From Bacteroidaceae bacterium (lineage in GTDB: Bacteria > Bacteroidota > Bacteroidia > Bacteroidales > Bacteroidaceae), in contig JAFUWG010000048.1 of assembly GCA_017483605.1 (NCBI GenBank), forward strand, positions 62,001 through 126,000: a DNA stretch of 64,000 nt. The letters are read 5' to 3'. Shown one piece after another: positions 1 through 10,368 of the stretch (within the stretch, counting starts at the first letter, position 1; each line of letters starts with the position of its first letter). Both the position numbers and the translations under genes were made by a program. The notes under the pieces were generated by a model, which saw only the letters and a program-made list of their open reading frames with translations, did no database searches and was not told the origin of the DNA.

Positions 1-1
1 T

Positions 2-1003
2 TACTTCATCACGAAGAACAACGCCGTGGTATATGTGGACAATGCTGAACGCCGCACCAACGGAATGACCGTGAAGGGTGGATGGCAGATCGCCAATGAC
101 GAGGAACGTACCGTCACAGGTTTCGACGACAAGTCAGCCCAGACTAACGGCTACGGTAATGGTTTCGCCTACATGATTAACCGTCCTCTCATCCCGACGA
201 TTGAGTCTATCTACTCAGCCATGTACAACAACCCTGACTTTTCTAAGTTCTTCGAACTCTGCCAGACAGATGCCGAAGTGCTGCAAGAAATTGGCATCAC
301 CTCCACCACCGAGCAGTCGAAGTATAACATCTTTGTGAACAACAAGGGTCTGCCCTGCTACGACAAAGCAACTGGTACCATGGTGAACTCGGCAACCAAC
401 GTACGTTTCTTCAACAACTATCGCTACACGGTTTACGTGCCCACCAACGCTGCCATCGAGGCTGCCGAGGCTGCAGGCCTTCCCTCTTGGCAGGACATCC
501 GCAACTACCTCCAACTCGATGTGGACGAAGACCAACAGGCTGATCTCACACAGGAAGAACTCGATGCACGCAACTTGAAGGCAAAGGCGATGGTGACTGC
601 CATTGTGAACTTTGTGAAGAACCACTTCCAGGATAACTCCATCTTCGCCGATGCTGCCGCCATCCAGCCAACACAGTATGAGACGGCAACCATCAACAGC
701 GAAACAGGCGTTTACTGCAAGGTCAACGTATCAAGCAATGGTAATGGCACACTTTCTGTGACCGATGCCAATGGCAAGACCTGCAACGTGACCAGCAACA
801 AGAACATCATCGCACGCGACTATGTCACAAACGGTAACAGCAGCCCCATCAGCATCACTGTTCAGGCAAGTTCTTCAGCAGTGCTGCACGGCATCGACGG
901 TGTGCTCGACTACAAGAAGTACGAAGGCAACCGCTACGACTCTGATTGGGCAACCACAGCCAAAGCACGTGCTTATCTGAAAAAATATCAACTTTTTGAC
1001 TAA
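2..1003 (+). CDS. Fasciclin (FAS1)-domain protein, 3' part only
   Basis: The reading frame is open from base 2, so the 5' end lies outside the window and 333 residues of C-terminal sequence are visible. It holds the tail of one FAS1-like domain (GNGFAYMINRPL) leading into another whose core motif reads YTVYVPTNAAI, the equivalent of the usual FAPTNEAF box. FAS1 domains are adhesion or binding modules. In Bacteroidetes they occur as surface lipoproteins beside SusC/SusD pairs. The gene ends 24 bp before a SusC gene and is probably co-transcribed with it. The lipoprotein signal, if present, is outside the window. The FAS1 call rests on motif resemblance and on the two better-preserved FAS1 paralogues downstream. 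Confidence 0.7.
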   Translation, partial: YFITKNNAVVYVDNAERRTNGMTVKGGWQIANDEERTVTGFDDKSAQTNGYGNGFAYMINRPLIPTIESIYSAMYNNPDFSKFFELCQTDAEVLQEIGITSTTEQSKYNIFVNNKGLPCYDKATGTMVNSATNVRFFNNYRYTVYVPTNAAIEAAEAAGLPSWQDIRNYLQLDVDEDQQADLTQEELDARNLKAKAMVTAIVNFVKNHFQDNSIFADAAAIQPTQYETATINSETGVYCKVNVSSNGNGTLSVTDANGKTCNVTSNKNIIARDYVTNGNSSPISITVQASSSAVLHGIDGVLDYKKYEGNRYDSDWATTAKARAYLKKYQLFD

Positions 1004-1027
1004 TAACTTACATCAAGAACAAACATT

Positions 1028-4000
1028 ATGAACAAGATTAAATTCATTATCTCCTCTCTCGTGCTGTTCTTCTGTGTAAGTTCAGCCATGGCACAGCAAC
1101 GACGCATCACCGGTAACGTTTACGACGATCTGGGTCCTATCATGATGGCAAACGTTGTGGAGCGTGACAACAACAACCGTATCGTCGAGGCATCTGTGAC
1201 CGACATCAATGGTAACTTCTCGATGGTCGTCAAGAATCCGAAAGACCGTCTCGAAGTCAGTTATATTGGCTACAAGAAATGGAGCCAGGTGATAGGCAAC
1301 AATACCAAGTTCAACATCCACATGCAGGACAACACTCAGTTGCAAGAAGTGGTGGTGAAAGCAAAGCCTATGACCCGCAGCAACGGTATGTCCATCCCGC
1401 TCAAGGAAATCTCTGTCGCCACACAGACCATGAACATGGACGATGTGGAAGGTCTCTCCTTCACCTCTGCAGACGAAGCCCTGCAAGGTAAGATTGCCGG
1501 TCTCGACATCATCGCCAACTCTGGTAACTTGGGTGCCGGTACTTCCATGCGTATGCGTGGTGTGAGCACCATTAACGGTTCAGCCGAACCACTCATCGTG
1601 GTGAACGGCAATATCTTCGACCTGCCAGACGACGTTTCGGAAGTGAACTTCGAGGATCTCGACAACGAGGAACAGTTTGCGACCCTCCTCTCTGTCAACA
1701 CCGAGGACATCCAAGACATCAAGGTGCTGAAGGATGCCGCCGCCACCGCTATCTGGGGTTCCAGAGGTGCTAACGGTGTTATCGAAATCACGACTCGCCG
1801 AGGTGTGAAGGGTAAGACCAAAATTAACTTCTCTTACAAGTTCACCGGCTCTTGGATGCCAGCAGGCCTGAACATGCTCGATGGTGATGGCTACACCATG
1901 ATGCTCAAGGAAGCCTACTTCAACCCCAAGCAGAACACGGCCACTGCCGACATGGTCGAATTGAACTACGACCAATCATATCCTATTCAGTACTACAACT
2001 TCAACCGCAACACCGACTGGGTGGATGCAGTGAAGCAGTTTGGTCAGAAGCACGACTACGGAATCACCCTTTCGGGTGGTGGCGAAAAGGCCCGTTTCCG
2101 TATCTCAGGCAACTACAACCACGCAACAGGTACCATCATCAAGCAGACCCTCGACCAGTTCACCACTCGCCTGGTGCTCGACTACGACGTGTCTGACCGC
2201 ATCACCTTCTCGACCAACTTTGCATTGGCTTACACGGACAACCACCGCAACTGGGACGGAAATTCGACTACAACGATTCTTAACAAGGCATACAACGCCA
2301 TGCCAAACATGTCAATCTACGAGTACGACCAGTACGGCGAACTGACAGGTGACTTCTACAAGATGCTGCCTACCAACCCAACTCGCTACGCTGGTGGTAA
2401 CAACTACTACTCGTCCTATTACCTCTCTGACATGAAGGGTATCGGCAACCCTGTCGCCATTGCCCACCATGCGTTCAACAACCAGTCAACTTACCGCATC
2501 AACCCACAGTTCAACCTCCAATACAAACTGCTGGGCAAAGACGCTGATCAGACTCAGTTGAATCTGAATGCCGAGGTGTACATGGACATCTTCAACGAAT
2601 CGGACAACACCTACTACCCCTCTACGCTCACCACAGACGCATGGTCGGCAGGTGTGAACGCAACGACCAACAATGAATATAAGTCACTCGCTCTGACCAA
2701 TCGTGAAAAACTCATCTTCATTCCCCACTTCAACGTGGACTGGGTGACAGTGAGTGCCATGGGACAATTTGAGTTTACCACAGGTAACGGTACCAGCCAG
2801 TACATCGCCCACAGCGGTCTGCCTACAGGCCTTGACTCTTCGATTGCTGACGCCTACCTCACCTCCTCTACTTCTGGCACCAGCCAGTGGCGTAACGCAG
2901 CATTCTTGGGTAGTGCCCACGTCGCTTTCTTCGACGGTCGCTACTCCTTCGACGCAACGCTTCGCCGCGACGGTTCAACCAAGTTTGGTGCCGGTCGCAA
3001 ATGGGGTTCTTTCCCTGGCATTTCTGCACGATGGAACATCAACCAGGAGCCATTCTTCGAGAAACTGCACATCGACAAAGTCGTCTCCCTCCTCTCTTTC
3101 CGCCCTGGTTGGGGTAAGGTGGGTCGCCAGCCTCGCAACGAATACCTGATGTACAATAGTTACAGCAGTTATGGTGTGTATGGCTCTGGCAACAGGACTC
3201 AAGCAGCCATCTCGCCCGACAACCTTCGTCTGACAGACCTCAAATGGGAGACCACTTCATCTTGGAACCTTGGTGCCAACTTGAACCTCTTCAACGATTT
3301 GCTGCAGTTCGACTTCAACTATTATAACAAGCAGACCAAAGACCTCCTCATGGAAGGTGTCGGCATCCCTGGTTCAACGGGATTCGGCTCTCTCAGTTGG
3401 AAGAACGTAGGTGGCTTGCGTAACCGTGGTTGGGAACTCTACTTGAACACTGGAAAGATTGTCAAGGCTGGCAAATTCTCCATGTCTCTCAACTTCAACA
3501 TCGCTCAGAACGTGAACACCATCACCGACATGGACATCACCGTTCTGAATAGCATGAACGGTGAATATTCCTACAACAACGTGAACGGTAACTCAGGCTA
3601 CCTCCAGCGTATCCAAATCGGCAACGCTGTAGGTTCCATCTACGGTTTCCGCTACAAGGGTGTCTATCGTTATGACTACGACCACAACGGCTACACAGAC
3701 CTTTCTGCACAGACCTACGGCGAAAACACAGCCGCCGCTGCTGCCGCACGAGGCGAGAACGCCACGGTGCCTGTGGCACGCGATGCCGCTGGTGAAATCC
3801 TCTACGATGCTAAAGGCAATCCACTCCACATGTACTTCAACTATGGTGGCAAGAACTACGAGTTCAAGGGTGGCGATGTCATCTACGAAGACATCAACCA
3901 CGATGGTCAAATCAACGAACTCGACATCGTCTATTTGGGTAACTCTAACCCAAAGGTAAACGGTGGTTTCGGCCTCAACTTCAACTACGGACAATGGTCG

Positions 4001-4447
4001 TTGAAACTCTCGTTCAACTACCGTATGGGCAACAAGATTGTCAACCTTGCCCGTCAGAACAACGAGTCAATGCGTAGCAACATCAACCAGTCGCAAGCCG
4101 TGGCTTGGCGCTGGCGCAAGAATAGTGACATCACCGAAATTCCTCGTGCCATGAATGCCAACATCGGTGCTTCATACAACGCCCTCGCCAACGATCGCTA
4201 TGTGGAGAAAGGCGACTTCCTCCGTCTGCAATATATGCAGTTGGGCTACTCGTTCCCTAACAAGTTGTGCAAAGACCTCGGCATCCAGAGTTTCCGTCTC
4301 AACATTTCAGCCCAGAACCTCTTCTGCCTGACCAAGTACACAGGTATCGACCCTGAGGTTTCTTACGGTGCATGGGGTGTCTGCTACGACAAATCGAAGA
4401 CTCCACGTTCGAAGTCATTCACAATTAGTGCTAACCTCGGATTCTAA
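1028..4447 (+). CDS. SusC/RagA-family TonB-linked outer membrane protein
   Basis: This is a 1139-residue TonB-dependent transporter of the SusC/RagA type. A signal peptide (about residues 1-22, ending AMAQ) is followed by a CarboxypepD_reg-like domain (about 26-110, starting RRITGNVYDD). The plug comes next (RMRGVSTINGSAEPLIVVNG near 175-195; VLKDAAATAIWGSRGANG near 233-250), then a long beta-barrel ending in aromatic SFTISANLGF. A Ca-binding-like loop DINHDGQINELD lies near residue 960. It would form the barrel under the SusD lid encoded 15 bp downstream and draw energy from TonB/ExbBD. The substrate is not evident: no glycan-degrading enzyme lies in the visible part of this locus. Confidence 0.95.
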   Translation: MNKIKFIISSLVLFFCVSSAMAQQRRITGNVYDDLGPIMMANVVERDNNNRIVEASVTDINGNFSMVVKNPKDRLEVSYIGYKKWSQVIGNNTKFNIHMQDNTQLQEVVVKAKPMTRSNGMSIPLKEISVATQTMNMDDVEGLSFTSADEALQGKIAGLDIIANSGNLGAGTSMRMRGVSTINGSAEPLIVVNGNIFDLPDDVSEVNFEDLDNEEQFATLLSVNTEDIQDIKVLKDAAATAIWGSRGANGVIEITTRRGVKGKTKINFSYKFTGSWMPAGLNMLDGDGYTMMLKEAYFNPKQNTATADMVELNYDQSYPIQYYNFNRNTDWVDAVKQFGQKHDYGITLSGGGEKARFRISGNYNHATGTIIKQTLDQFTTRLVLDYDVSDRITFSTNFALAYTDNHRNWDGNSTTTILNKAYNAMPNMSIYEYDQYGELTGDFYKMLPTNPTRYAGGNNYYSSYYLSDMKGIGNPVAIAHHAFNNQSTYRINPQFNLQYKLLGKDADQTQLNLNAEVYMDIFNESDNTYYPSTLTTDAWSAGVNATTNNEYKSLALTNREKLIFIPHFNVDWVTVSAMGQFEFTTGNGTSQYIAHSGLPTGLDSSIADAYLTSSTSGTSQWRNAAFLGSAHVAFFDGRYSFDATLRRDGSTKFGAGRKWGSFPGISARWNINQEPFFEKLHIDKVVSLLSFRPGWGKVGRQPRNEYLMYNSYSSYGVYGSGNRTQAAISPDNLRLTDLKWETTSSWNLGANLNLFNDLLQFDFNYYNKQTKDLLMEGVGIPGSTGFGSLSWKNVGGLRNRGWELYLNTGKIVKAGKFSMSLNFNIAQNVNTITDMDITVLNSMNGEYSYNNVNGNSGYLQRIQIGNAVGSIYGFRYKGVYRYDYDHNGYTDLSAQTYGENTAAAAAARGENATVPVARDAAGEILYDAKGNPLHMYFNYGGKNYEFKGGDVIYEDINHDGQINELDIVYLGNSNPKVNGGFGLNFNYGQWSLKLSFNYRMGNKIVNLARQNNESMRSNINQSQAVAWRWRKNSDITEIPRAMNANIGASYNALANDRYVEKGDFLRLQYMQLGYSFPNKLCKDLGIQSFRLNISAQNLFCLTKYTGIDPEVSYGAWGVCYDKSKTPRSKSFTISANLGF

Positions 4448-4462
4448 AACATCAAGAAGAAA

Positions 4463-6358
4463 ATGAAAAATATCATTAAGAATATAACACTCTGCGGACT
4501 GGTTGTGGTCGGTGCGGGCATGGGGCTTTCCTCTTGCGAGGACTTTCTGACCATCACCCCCACCTCGTCCATCGTGGAGGAAGAATTCTGGCAGGACAAG
4601 AGCGACCTGAACAACGCTGTCATGGCTTGTTACAAAAGAATGGTCTCCGACGAGATTCTCAACAATTACATCAATTGGGGTGAGATGCGTTCTGACAACG
4701 TAGAGCGTTCGAGCAGCGTGGCAGCCACCAGTGCTGTGGCCAACATCACCAATGCCAACCTCCTGCCTACCTACTGGCAATTCAGTTGGACCAGCATGTA
4801 CAATGCCATCAACTACTGTAACAAAGTGCTGGCACATGGCCCCGAAGTGATTGAGTCAGACGAAAGTTTTTCTGCTAACGACTGGCGTCCCATCAGGGCT
4901 GAAATCATCACTTTGCGTGCCCTCGCTCACTTCTACCTTGTACGTACATTCGGCGAAGTGCCTTACATTACAGAGGACTACAACAACGACTCTCAAGAAC
5001 TTCGTGCAGTACAATCTACACAACTGGCAGTGCTCGACAGCATCGTCAACGACCTTGAATCAATCAAGAACGATGCCATGGTAGAGTACGGCAACACAGT
5101 AGAGAACAAGGGTCGCATCACCAAGAAAGCGGTGTATGCACTCTTGGCAGACGTGTACCTGTGGCGTGCATCTTACAAGGCAGGTGGCAACCAGCCTTTC
5201 ACCAAGGTAACACTTGCCAGCAGTTACGACGGTCCACAGACCGAAGCCGAACTGAGTTCCCGCCACGAAGACTACGGCACTTCAGCCGAGTCTGACTATC
5301 AGAAATGCATCGACTATTGCGACCTCATCATCGATATGGCTAAGCAAGAAAAGATTGATTATCTGAACAAGTACGGTTTGAACATCGGTGGCACGGAAAT
5401 TGAGATTGACCTGGAAGACCTGCTCGAAACGAACGATCAGTCGGGCAACAACTACTCCACCTCGGGTGGCGATGCCTATGGTTCACTCTTCGGCAGAGGA
5501 AACTCAGACGAGTCTATCTTTGAACTACAGGTGGATGGTATCACATACGGGAACAACATGATTACCAGCCAATTCTGGAGCATCAAGGATTCGAAGTCGG
5601 GTTCTCTGACAGGTTCTACTGCACTCTTTGAGGGCATTGAGAACACTCCGAACACACCAACGCCCGCATCCGTCTTCACCAAGACCGACTATCGCCGCTG
5701 GGAGAGTCTCAAGTTCGACCAAGTGGGTCAGACAGCCTTCGATATTGGCAAGTACATCAATCGCAGCGTGACACAGCGTGTGGGAACAACATCTATCTAT
5801 ATGACAGACAACTCGTCAACCAGCCTTCAGGTTGTATCAGCAATGCGAACCACCAGCAACCTCGATGCCAACTGGATTGTTTACCGCATGTCGGAAATCT
5901 ACCTGTTCAAGGCAGAGGCAATGACGCAACTGTATGACGATGAAGAACACCTGGAGGACGCTTACCAGTATGTACGCGAAGTGTTCAAACGTAGCAATCC
6001 CTACGCTTACCAGGCAAATAACTCCACCGCCAGCACAGACTCTCTCAAGTTTGACAACTTCAACACAGCAGAGAACATGGAACGTTTAGTGATGTCCGAA
6101 CGTCAGCGTGAATTTATCGGTGAAGGCAAGCGTTGGTACGACCTCGTGCGTTTCGCCCTCCGCCGTGGTAGCACATCAGACATGCTTTCTATCCTGTCTC
6201 GCAAATACACCAACAGTAAGTCTGTACAGGCAAAACTGGCAGACATGCAGGCACTCTTCTCTCCCGTTTACAACAACGAGATTAAGAACAACAGTTGGCT
6301 CTACCAAAATGGTGTATGGTCCGTCAATGAGACTTCTTCAAGAACTGATGAAATGTAA
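4463..6358 (+). CDS. RagB/SusD-family nutrient uptake lipoprotein
   Basis: This 631-residue protein has a lipobox (GLSSC, Cys25) followed by EDFLTITPTSS, the classic mature N-terminus of SusD-family proteins. The body shows helical TPR-like blocks (NNYINWGEMRSDNVERS; RALAHFYLVRTFGEVPYIT). The conserved C-terminal SusD signature near residue 550 reads MSERQREFIGEGKRWYDLVRF. It is the surface lipoprotein lid that captures ligand for the SusC barrel encoded immediately upstream. The start is the ATG at 4463, 15 bp after the SusC stop. The gene continues within 12 bp into a FAS1 lipoprotein gene, so the locus reads as one operon. Confidence 0.95.
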   Translation: MKNIIKNITLCGLVVVGAGMGLSSCEDFLTITPTSSIVEEEFWQDKSDLNNAVMACYKRMVSDEILNNYINWGEMRSDNVERSSSVAATSAVANITNANLLPTYWQFSWTSMYNAINYCNKVLAHGPEVIESDESFSANDWRPIRAEIITLRALAHFYLVRTFGEVPYITEDYNNDSQELRAVQSTQLAVLDSIVNDLESIKNDAMVEYGNTVENKGRITKKAVYALLADVYLWRASYKAGGNQPFTKVTLASSYDGPQTEAELSSRHEDYGTSAESDYQKCIDYCDLIIDMAKQEKIDYLNKYGLNIGGTEIEIDLEDLLETNDQSGNNYSTSGGDAYGSLFGRGNSDESIFELQVDGITYGNNMITSQFWSIKDSKSGSLTGSTALFEGIENTPNTPTPASVFTKTDYRRWESLKFDQVGQTAFDIGKYINRSVTQRVGTTSIYMTDNSSTSLQVVSAMRTTSNLDANWIVYRMSEIYLFKAEAMTQLYDDEEHLEDAYQYVREVFKRSNPYAYQANNSTASTDSLKFDNFNTAENMERLVMSERQREFIGEGKRWYDLVRFALRRGSTSDMLSILSRKYTNSKSVQAKLADMQALFSPVYNNEIKNNSWLYQNGVWSVNETSSRTDEM

Positions 6359-6370
6359 TTTCCAAAGACA

Positions 6371-8455
6371 ATGAAACTCTTTAATAACATCAAGAAATAT
6401 TGTGGTGCAGCACTGCTTATCGGTGCAGCCGCCGCAGTAACGCTGAACTCTTGTTCGGAAAAAATCGATGAGTCAGACCTCTACACCTTTACTGGCGAGA
6501 TGATGATTGACCACTTCGAGAATAACCCCGAAACTTTCAGCAGTTACCTCACCATACTTGGCAAGGTACACCCCAGCAAGCGTTCCTCTTCCACAATGAA
6601 AGAACTGCTCGCTGCCCGTGGACACTACACTTGCTTTGCCCCCACTAACGAGGCGATTCAGTTCTACCTCGACTCCCTCTACTCTATTGGTCAGTTAACA
6701 AGCAACCAACTCGACCAGATTAGCGACTCAGTGGCAGAAGCCATCGTGTTCAACTCCATTGTACAGAATGGTGAAAACGAAGCATACGCTACGACCGACT
6801 TTGAAGAAGGTGCCCTGGGCACGACCAACATGAATGACCGCTACATCGACATCTCATATGGCGTGGACTCCCTCAACAACACCATTATCTATGTGAATGT
6901 ACACTCACAAATCATCGACGGTGACATTGAGGTGGAGAACGGTTTCATCCACACGATTGACAAGGTGCTCTCTCCTTCTAATGTGTCAGTTGCCGACCTT
7001 GTCATCAATGCCGAAAACACCAAGTTCTTCGGTAGCCTGCTCCAGTTGACAGGCTGGGATGTGAAACTCCAAGCCTACAAGGACGAAGTGTGGGAGGAAA
7101 AGTATGACGACATCCGTGGAGCCCCTTATACACACGGAAGTTGGAACGGAATGTACCCTAACCACCGTTACCTCGGCTATACCGTCTTTGTGGAGACTGA
7201 CTCTGTCTTCGCTCAGCATGGTATCACCGATGTGGAAAGCCTAAAGAACTGGCTGAGAGAAAATGCCTACTACAACGATGACACCAGCGGTCACACCGAA
7301 CCCAGTTATGGCGACGACTATGATAGCGAGGATAACGCTGTAAACCAGTTTGTCAGTTACCACCTGTTGCCAGAACGACTCACGTTCGACAAGTTGGTGA
7401 CATTCGCCAACGAGTACGGTTGCTCTGCCGGCATGATGAGTTCACGTACAGCCACCCAGTTCTATGTGAACGTCTGGGAATACTGGGAGACGATGGGCAA
7501 GCAGCGCCGCTCTGTCAAGGTGACAGGCATCCGTGGCGAAAAGCGAATCAACCGTGTGTCGGTTTACAACCTGACGACCTATCGTGAACGTACTTCCGAG
7601 ATTACCATCCCTGGCATCAAGATTAATGCCAACAATGGTTCTTACAACAATCAGGCACTGAATGGCTACTACTACCCCATCGACGACATTCTCGTATGGA
7701 ATCAAGATGTCCCCACCAAGGTGCTCAACGAGCGTATGCGTTACGACGTGACCTCCCTCTTCCCAGAACTGCTGACCAATGGTATTCGCCAAAACCGTAA
7801 CCGTGACGAATGTGGCGACGGCTACTGGTACTTCACCACCGACTACATTGACAATGTGGTGGCGATGTCTAACGAGACTGAGTTCATCTACTTGCCAAAC
7901 CAGGGTTACTCTGGTGCGAGCGGTTCATGGATGAACTACCAGATTGACGAGTTCAACATCCAGGGAATCTTCGACTTCACTATGAAGTTGCCTCCTGTAC
8001 CTTACACTGGTACTTACGAACTTCGTTACGGCATTAATGCCAACAACAACCGAGGCATGGCACAGGTGTATGTCGGTACCAACAAGGACAACCTGCCCGC
8101 TATCGGAATCCCACTCGACCTCCGCTCCAGTTCCGGTACGAACCCAACTGCAACAGGATGGGTGAGCGACACCAGCCTGGGCGATGATGATGCCATCAAC
8201 GAGAACGACAAAGCCATGCGTAACCTAGGCTTCATGAAAGGTCCTAAATACGTACAGTTGGCAAGTTCGACAAACCGTGATGAGCAGAACGCCCTCCGCA
8301 AGATTATCTACACAGGTCAGTTCGAGGCTGGAAAGACCTACTACATCCGCTTCAAGTCAGTACTTGCTGGTACCAACTACGAGTTCTTCTACGACTATCT
8401 GGAACTTGTGCCTAAGTCTATCTATGCAGGCGACGAAGCCGAAGACAAGTGGTAA
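6371..8455 (+). CDS. Fasciclin-domain lipoprotein
   Basis: This 694-residue protein has a signal peptide and lipobox (TLNSC, Cys28). The N-terminal half carries a FAS1 domain: FSSYLTILGKV, then CFAPTNEAIQFYLDSL, then VENGFIHTIDKVLSPS closing the fold near residue 200. A second FAS1-like section follows (YTVFVETDSVFAQHGI near 270, LPERLTFDKL near 335). The C-terminal third (about 500-690) is beta-rich and ends in a YYIRFKSVL...YDYLELVP segment resembling a carbohydrate-binding or jelly-roll tail. It is probably an accessory surface protein of the SusC/SusD complex. The ligand is unknown. Confidence 0.8.
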   Translation: MKLFNNIKKYCGAALLIGAAAAVTLNSCSEKIDESDLYTFTGEMMIDHFENNPETFSSYLTILGKVHPSKRSSSTMKELLAARGHYTCFAPTNEAIQFYLDSLYSIGQLTSNQLDQISDSVAEAIVFNSIVQNGENEAYATTDFEEGALGTTNMNDRYIDISYGVDSLNNTIIYVNVHSQIIDGDIEVENGFIHTIDKVLSPSNVSVADLVINAENTKFFGSLLQLTGWDVKLQAYKDEVWEEKYDDIRGAPYTHGSWNGMYPNHRYLGYTVFVETDSVFAQHGITDVESLKNWLRENAYYNDDTSGHTEPSYGDDYDSEDNAVNQFVSYHLLPERLTFDKLVTFANEYGCSAGMMSSRTATQFYVNVWEYWETMGKQRRSVKVTGIRGEKRINRVSVYNLTTYRERTSEITIPGIKINANNGSYNNQALNGYYYPIDDILVWNQDVPTKVLNERMRYDVTSLFPELLTNGIRQNRNRDECGDGYWYFTTDYIDNVVAMSNETEFIYLPNQGYSGASGSWMNYQIDEFNIQGIFDFTMKLPPVPYTGTYELRYGINANNNRGMAQVYVGTNKDNLPAIGIPLDLRSSSGTNPTATGWVSDTSLGDDDAINENDKAMRNLGFMKGPKYVQLASSTNRDEQNALRKIIYTGQFEAGKTYYIRFKSVLAGTNYEFFYDYLELVPKSIYAGDEAEDKW

Positions 8456-8475
8456 ACTATTAAAACAGAACAAAA

Positions 8476-10347
8476 ATGAACAAAAATAAAATCTATAAAT
8501 GGTTAACAGGGTCTGTGATGACAGCGGCACTTGCCGCTGGCATCAGTGCCTGCTCCGATGACCATTTCGACATCTCGTCTGATGCCGCTGGCAAGCAGAC
8601 CATCTGGCAGAACATCCAGTCGAACAGCCAACTCAGCGAGTATGCCGACATCCTGCAGAGCGTTTACTACTCACAGACCGAAGAGAAGACCACCCCTGAA
8701 ACATACGCCAACCTTTTTGATGGCGACCAGACTTTCACAGTGTGGGCTCCAGTCAACGGCTCGTTCCGCTACAGTTACTACAAGGATTTGCTCAATACAG
8801 GAAATCGTGACAGTATCTACAAAGTAGAAAAAGAGTTGATTCGCAACAACATGACTCGTTACCGTCATGTCATCAATGGTTCAGACTCGATCAAACTCGA
8901 TCTCTTCAACAGTAAGTCGGCATGGCTCAACAACAGGAAGCAGACCATCAAAGGTGTGGCTGTGACTCAGCCAAACGTAGGTGCCTCCAACGGTGTGCTC
9001 CACGTGACGGCAGGGCCTGTAGAGTACCAGCCCAACCTCTACGAGTATCTTGCTTCTCGCCACGATCTCGACTCAATCAACGCTTTCATCAAGAGTTTCC
9101 AGACCATCGAGTTCAACGAGAACGCATCAACCCAAGGTCCTACCATCGACGGACAAATCACATGGGTTGACTCCATCACTTATGTGGCCAACGACTACAC
9201 GAACTACTACATGAACGCCTACCTCGACCGTGAGGACTCCAACTATGTGATGATTATCCCCACCAACGACACTTGGCGTAATACATTGGAGAAAACGAAG
9301 AAGTATTTCCACTTCAAGCCTTCCTACAAGCAGGACATCAATACACAGACAGAGACTGGTGCCGACACCACCATCACGGGTGTAGAGACCACTTTCACCT
9401 CTGAAGAAATCGACTCTTTGGTGAACCTCTACTCGAAGAACGCCATCTGCGAGAACCTCACGTTCAACGCCAACTGGCAATATGAGCAGATTCCTATCAC
9501 CAGCATTGCCGACATCCGTGCCGCCGATGCCCGCTTCGACTCGCTCCAGTCCACTGCACTCACAAAGTTCAAGAAGACAGGCACTCTCAACCAGACCAAC
9601 AAGAACCGCACGGTGGAGGTGGACAACTTCGCCACCATGTTTGGTAATGCAGACCCTGTGGAAGTCAGCAACGGATACGCCTATATCGTGAACGATTTTG
9701 CCTTCCCATCTACAGTTTACGCTGCCAACAGAGACTTGGATGGATTTACCGCTTTCGAGTCGGCAGACAACCAGTGCGAGGCATCTGTCAGAACATGGAC
9801 GTGGGACAGCCACGCTGTCTTGACTGACTCTTTAGGCAACACGATTGCTTCACGCGACAGCACCTACAATTACACTTACTTCGTAATGGGTAACCGCACA
9901 TCCACCTCTCATCCTGGTGCTTTCTTCCGTATCCCTAACACACTCTCATGCAAGTACGACATCTACGTGGTCATCGGTTACAACACTGATTACAACATGC
10001 AGAACAAGTTCCGTGCTTACATTTCCTACGACACAGAGGACAAGCGTATCTCCAACGATGCTTTGAAGAATCCCAACGAGGATGCCGTTGATGCCAAAGG
10101 AGAATCACTCTTCGGAGGCAACTATTTTGTCAACAAGCCTGCCACTATCAATGCCGATTTGACGGTCAACTACACCGACACCATCTGCATTGCCAAGGAC
10201 TTCGAGTTCCCTGTTTCTTACTACGGACTCTCAGACAAGGCATATCCAGTCATTCAGATTAAGAGTAACTTCACCTCTTCTGAACGTAGTTACTACTCTC
10301 GTGAAATCTGGGTCAACGCCATCATCTTGAAAGCAAAAGAATGGTAA
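8476..10347 (+). CDS. Fasciclin-domain lipoprotein (second paralogue)
   Basis: This 623-residue protein has a lipobox GISAC (Cys26) and an N-terminal FAS1 domain (TIWQNIQSNSQLSEYADILQ, then FTVWAPVNGSF near residue 93, then NVGASNGVLHVTAGPVEY). A second FAS1-like unit follows (YVMIIPTNDTW near 258, VSNGYAYIVNDFAFP near 405). The C-terminal 200 residues are beta-rich, with no identified family. The gene starts 20 bp after the previous FAS1 gene and stops 21 bp before the second SusC gene. The tandem FAS1 pair between two SusCD pairs suggests accessory lipoproteins of one assembly. This role is inferred from position, not shown by the sequence. Confidence 0.8.
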   Translation: MNKNKIYKWLTGSVMTAALAAGISACSDDHFDISSDAAGKQTIWQNIQSNSQLSEYADILQSVYYSQTEEKTTPETYANLFDGDQTFTVWAPVNGSFRYSYYKDLLNTGNRDSIYKVEKELIRNNMTRYRHVINGSDSIKLDLFNSKSAWLNNRKQTIKGVAVTQPNVGASNGVLHVTAGPVEYQPNLYEYLASRHDLDSINAFIKSFQTIEFNENASTQGPTIDGQITWVDSITYVANDYTNYYMNAYLDREDSNYVMIIPTNDTWRNTLEKTKKYFHFKPSYKQDINTQTETGADTTITGVETTFTSEEIDSLVNLYSKNAICENLTFNANWQYEQIPITSIADIRAADARFDSLQSTALTKFKKTGTLNQTNKNRTVEVDNFATMFGNADPVEVSNGYAYIVNDFAFPSTVYAANRDLDGFTAFESADNQCEASVRTWTWDSHAVLTDSLGNTIASRDSTYNYTYFVMGNRTSTSHPGAFFRIPNTLSCKYDIYVVIGYNTDYNMQNKFRAYISYDTEDKRISNDALKNPNEDAVDAKGESLFGGNYFVNKPATINADLTVNYTDTICIAKDFEFPVSYYGLSDKAYPVIQIKSNFTSSERSYYSREIWVNAIILKAKEW

Positions 10348-10368
10348 AAACTCCAAAATAACAAGAAC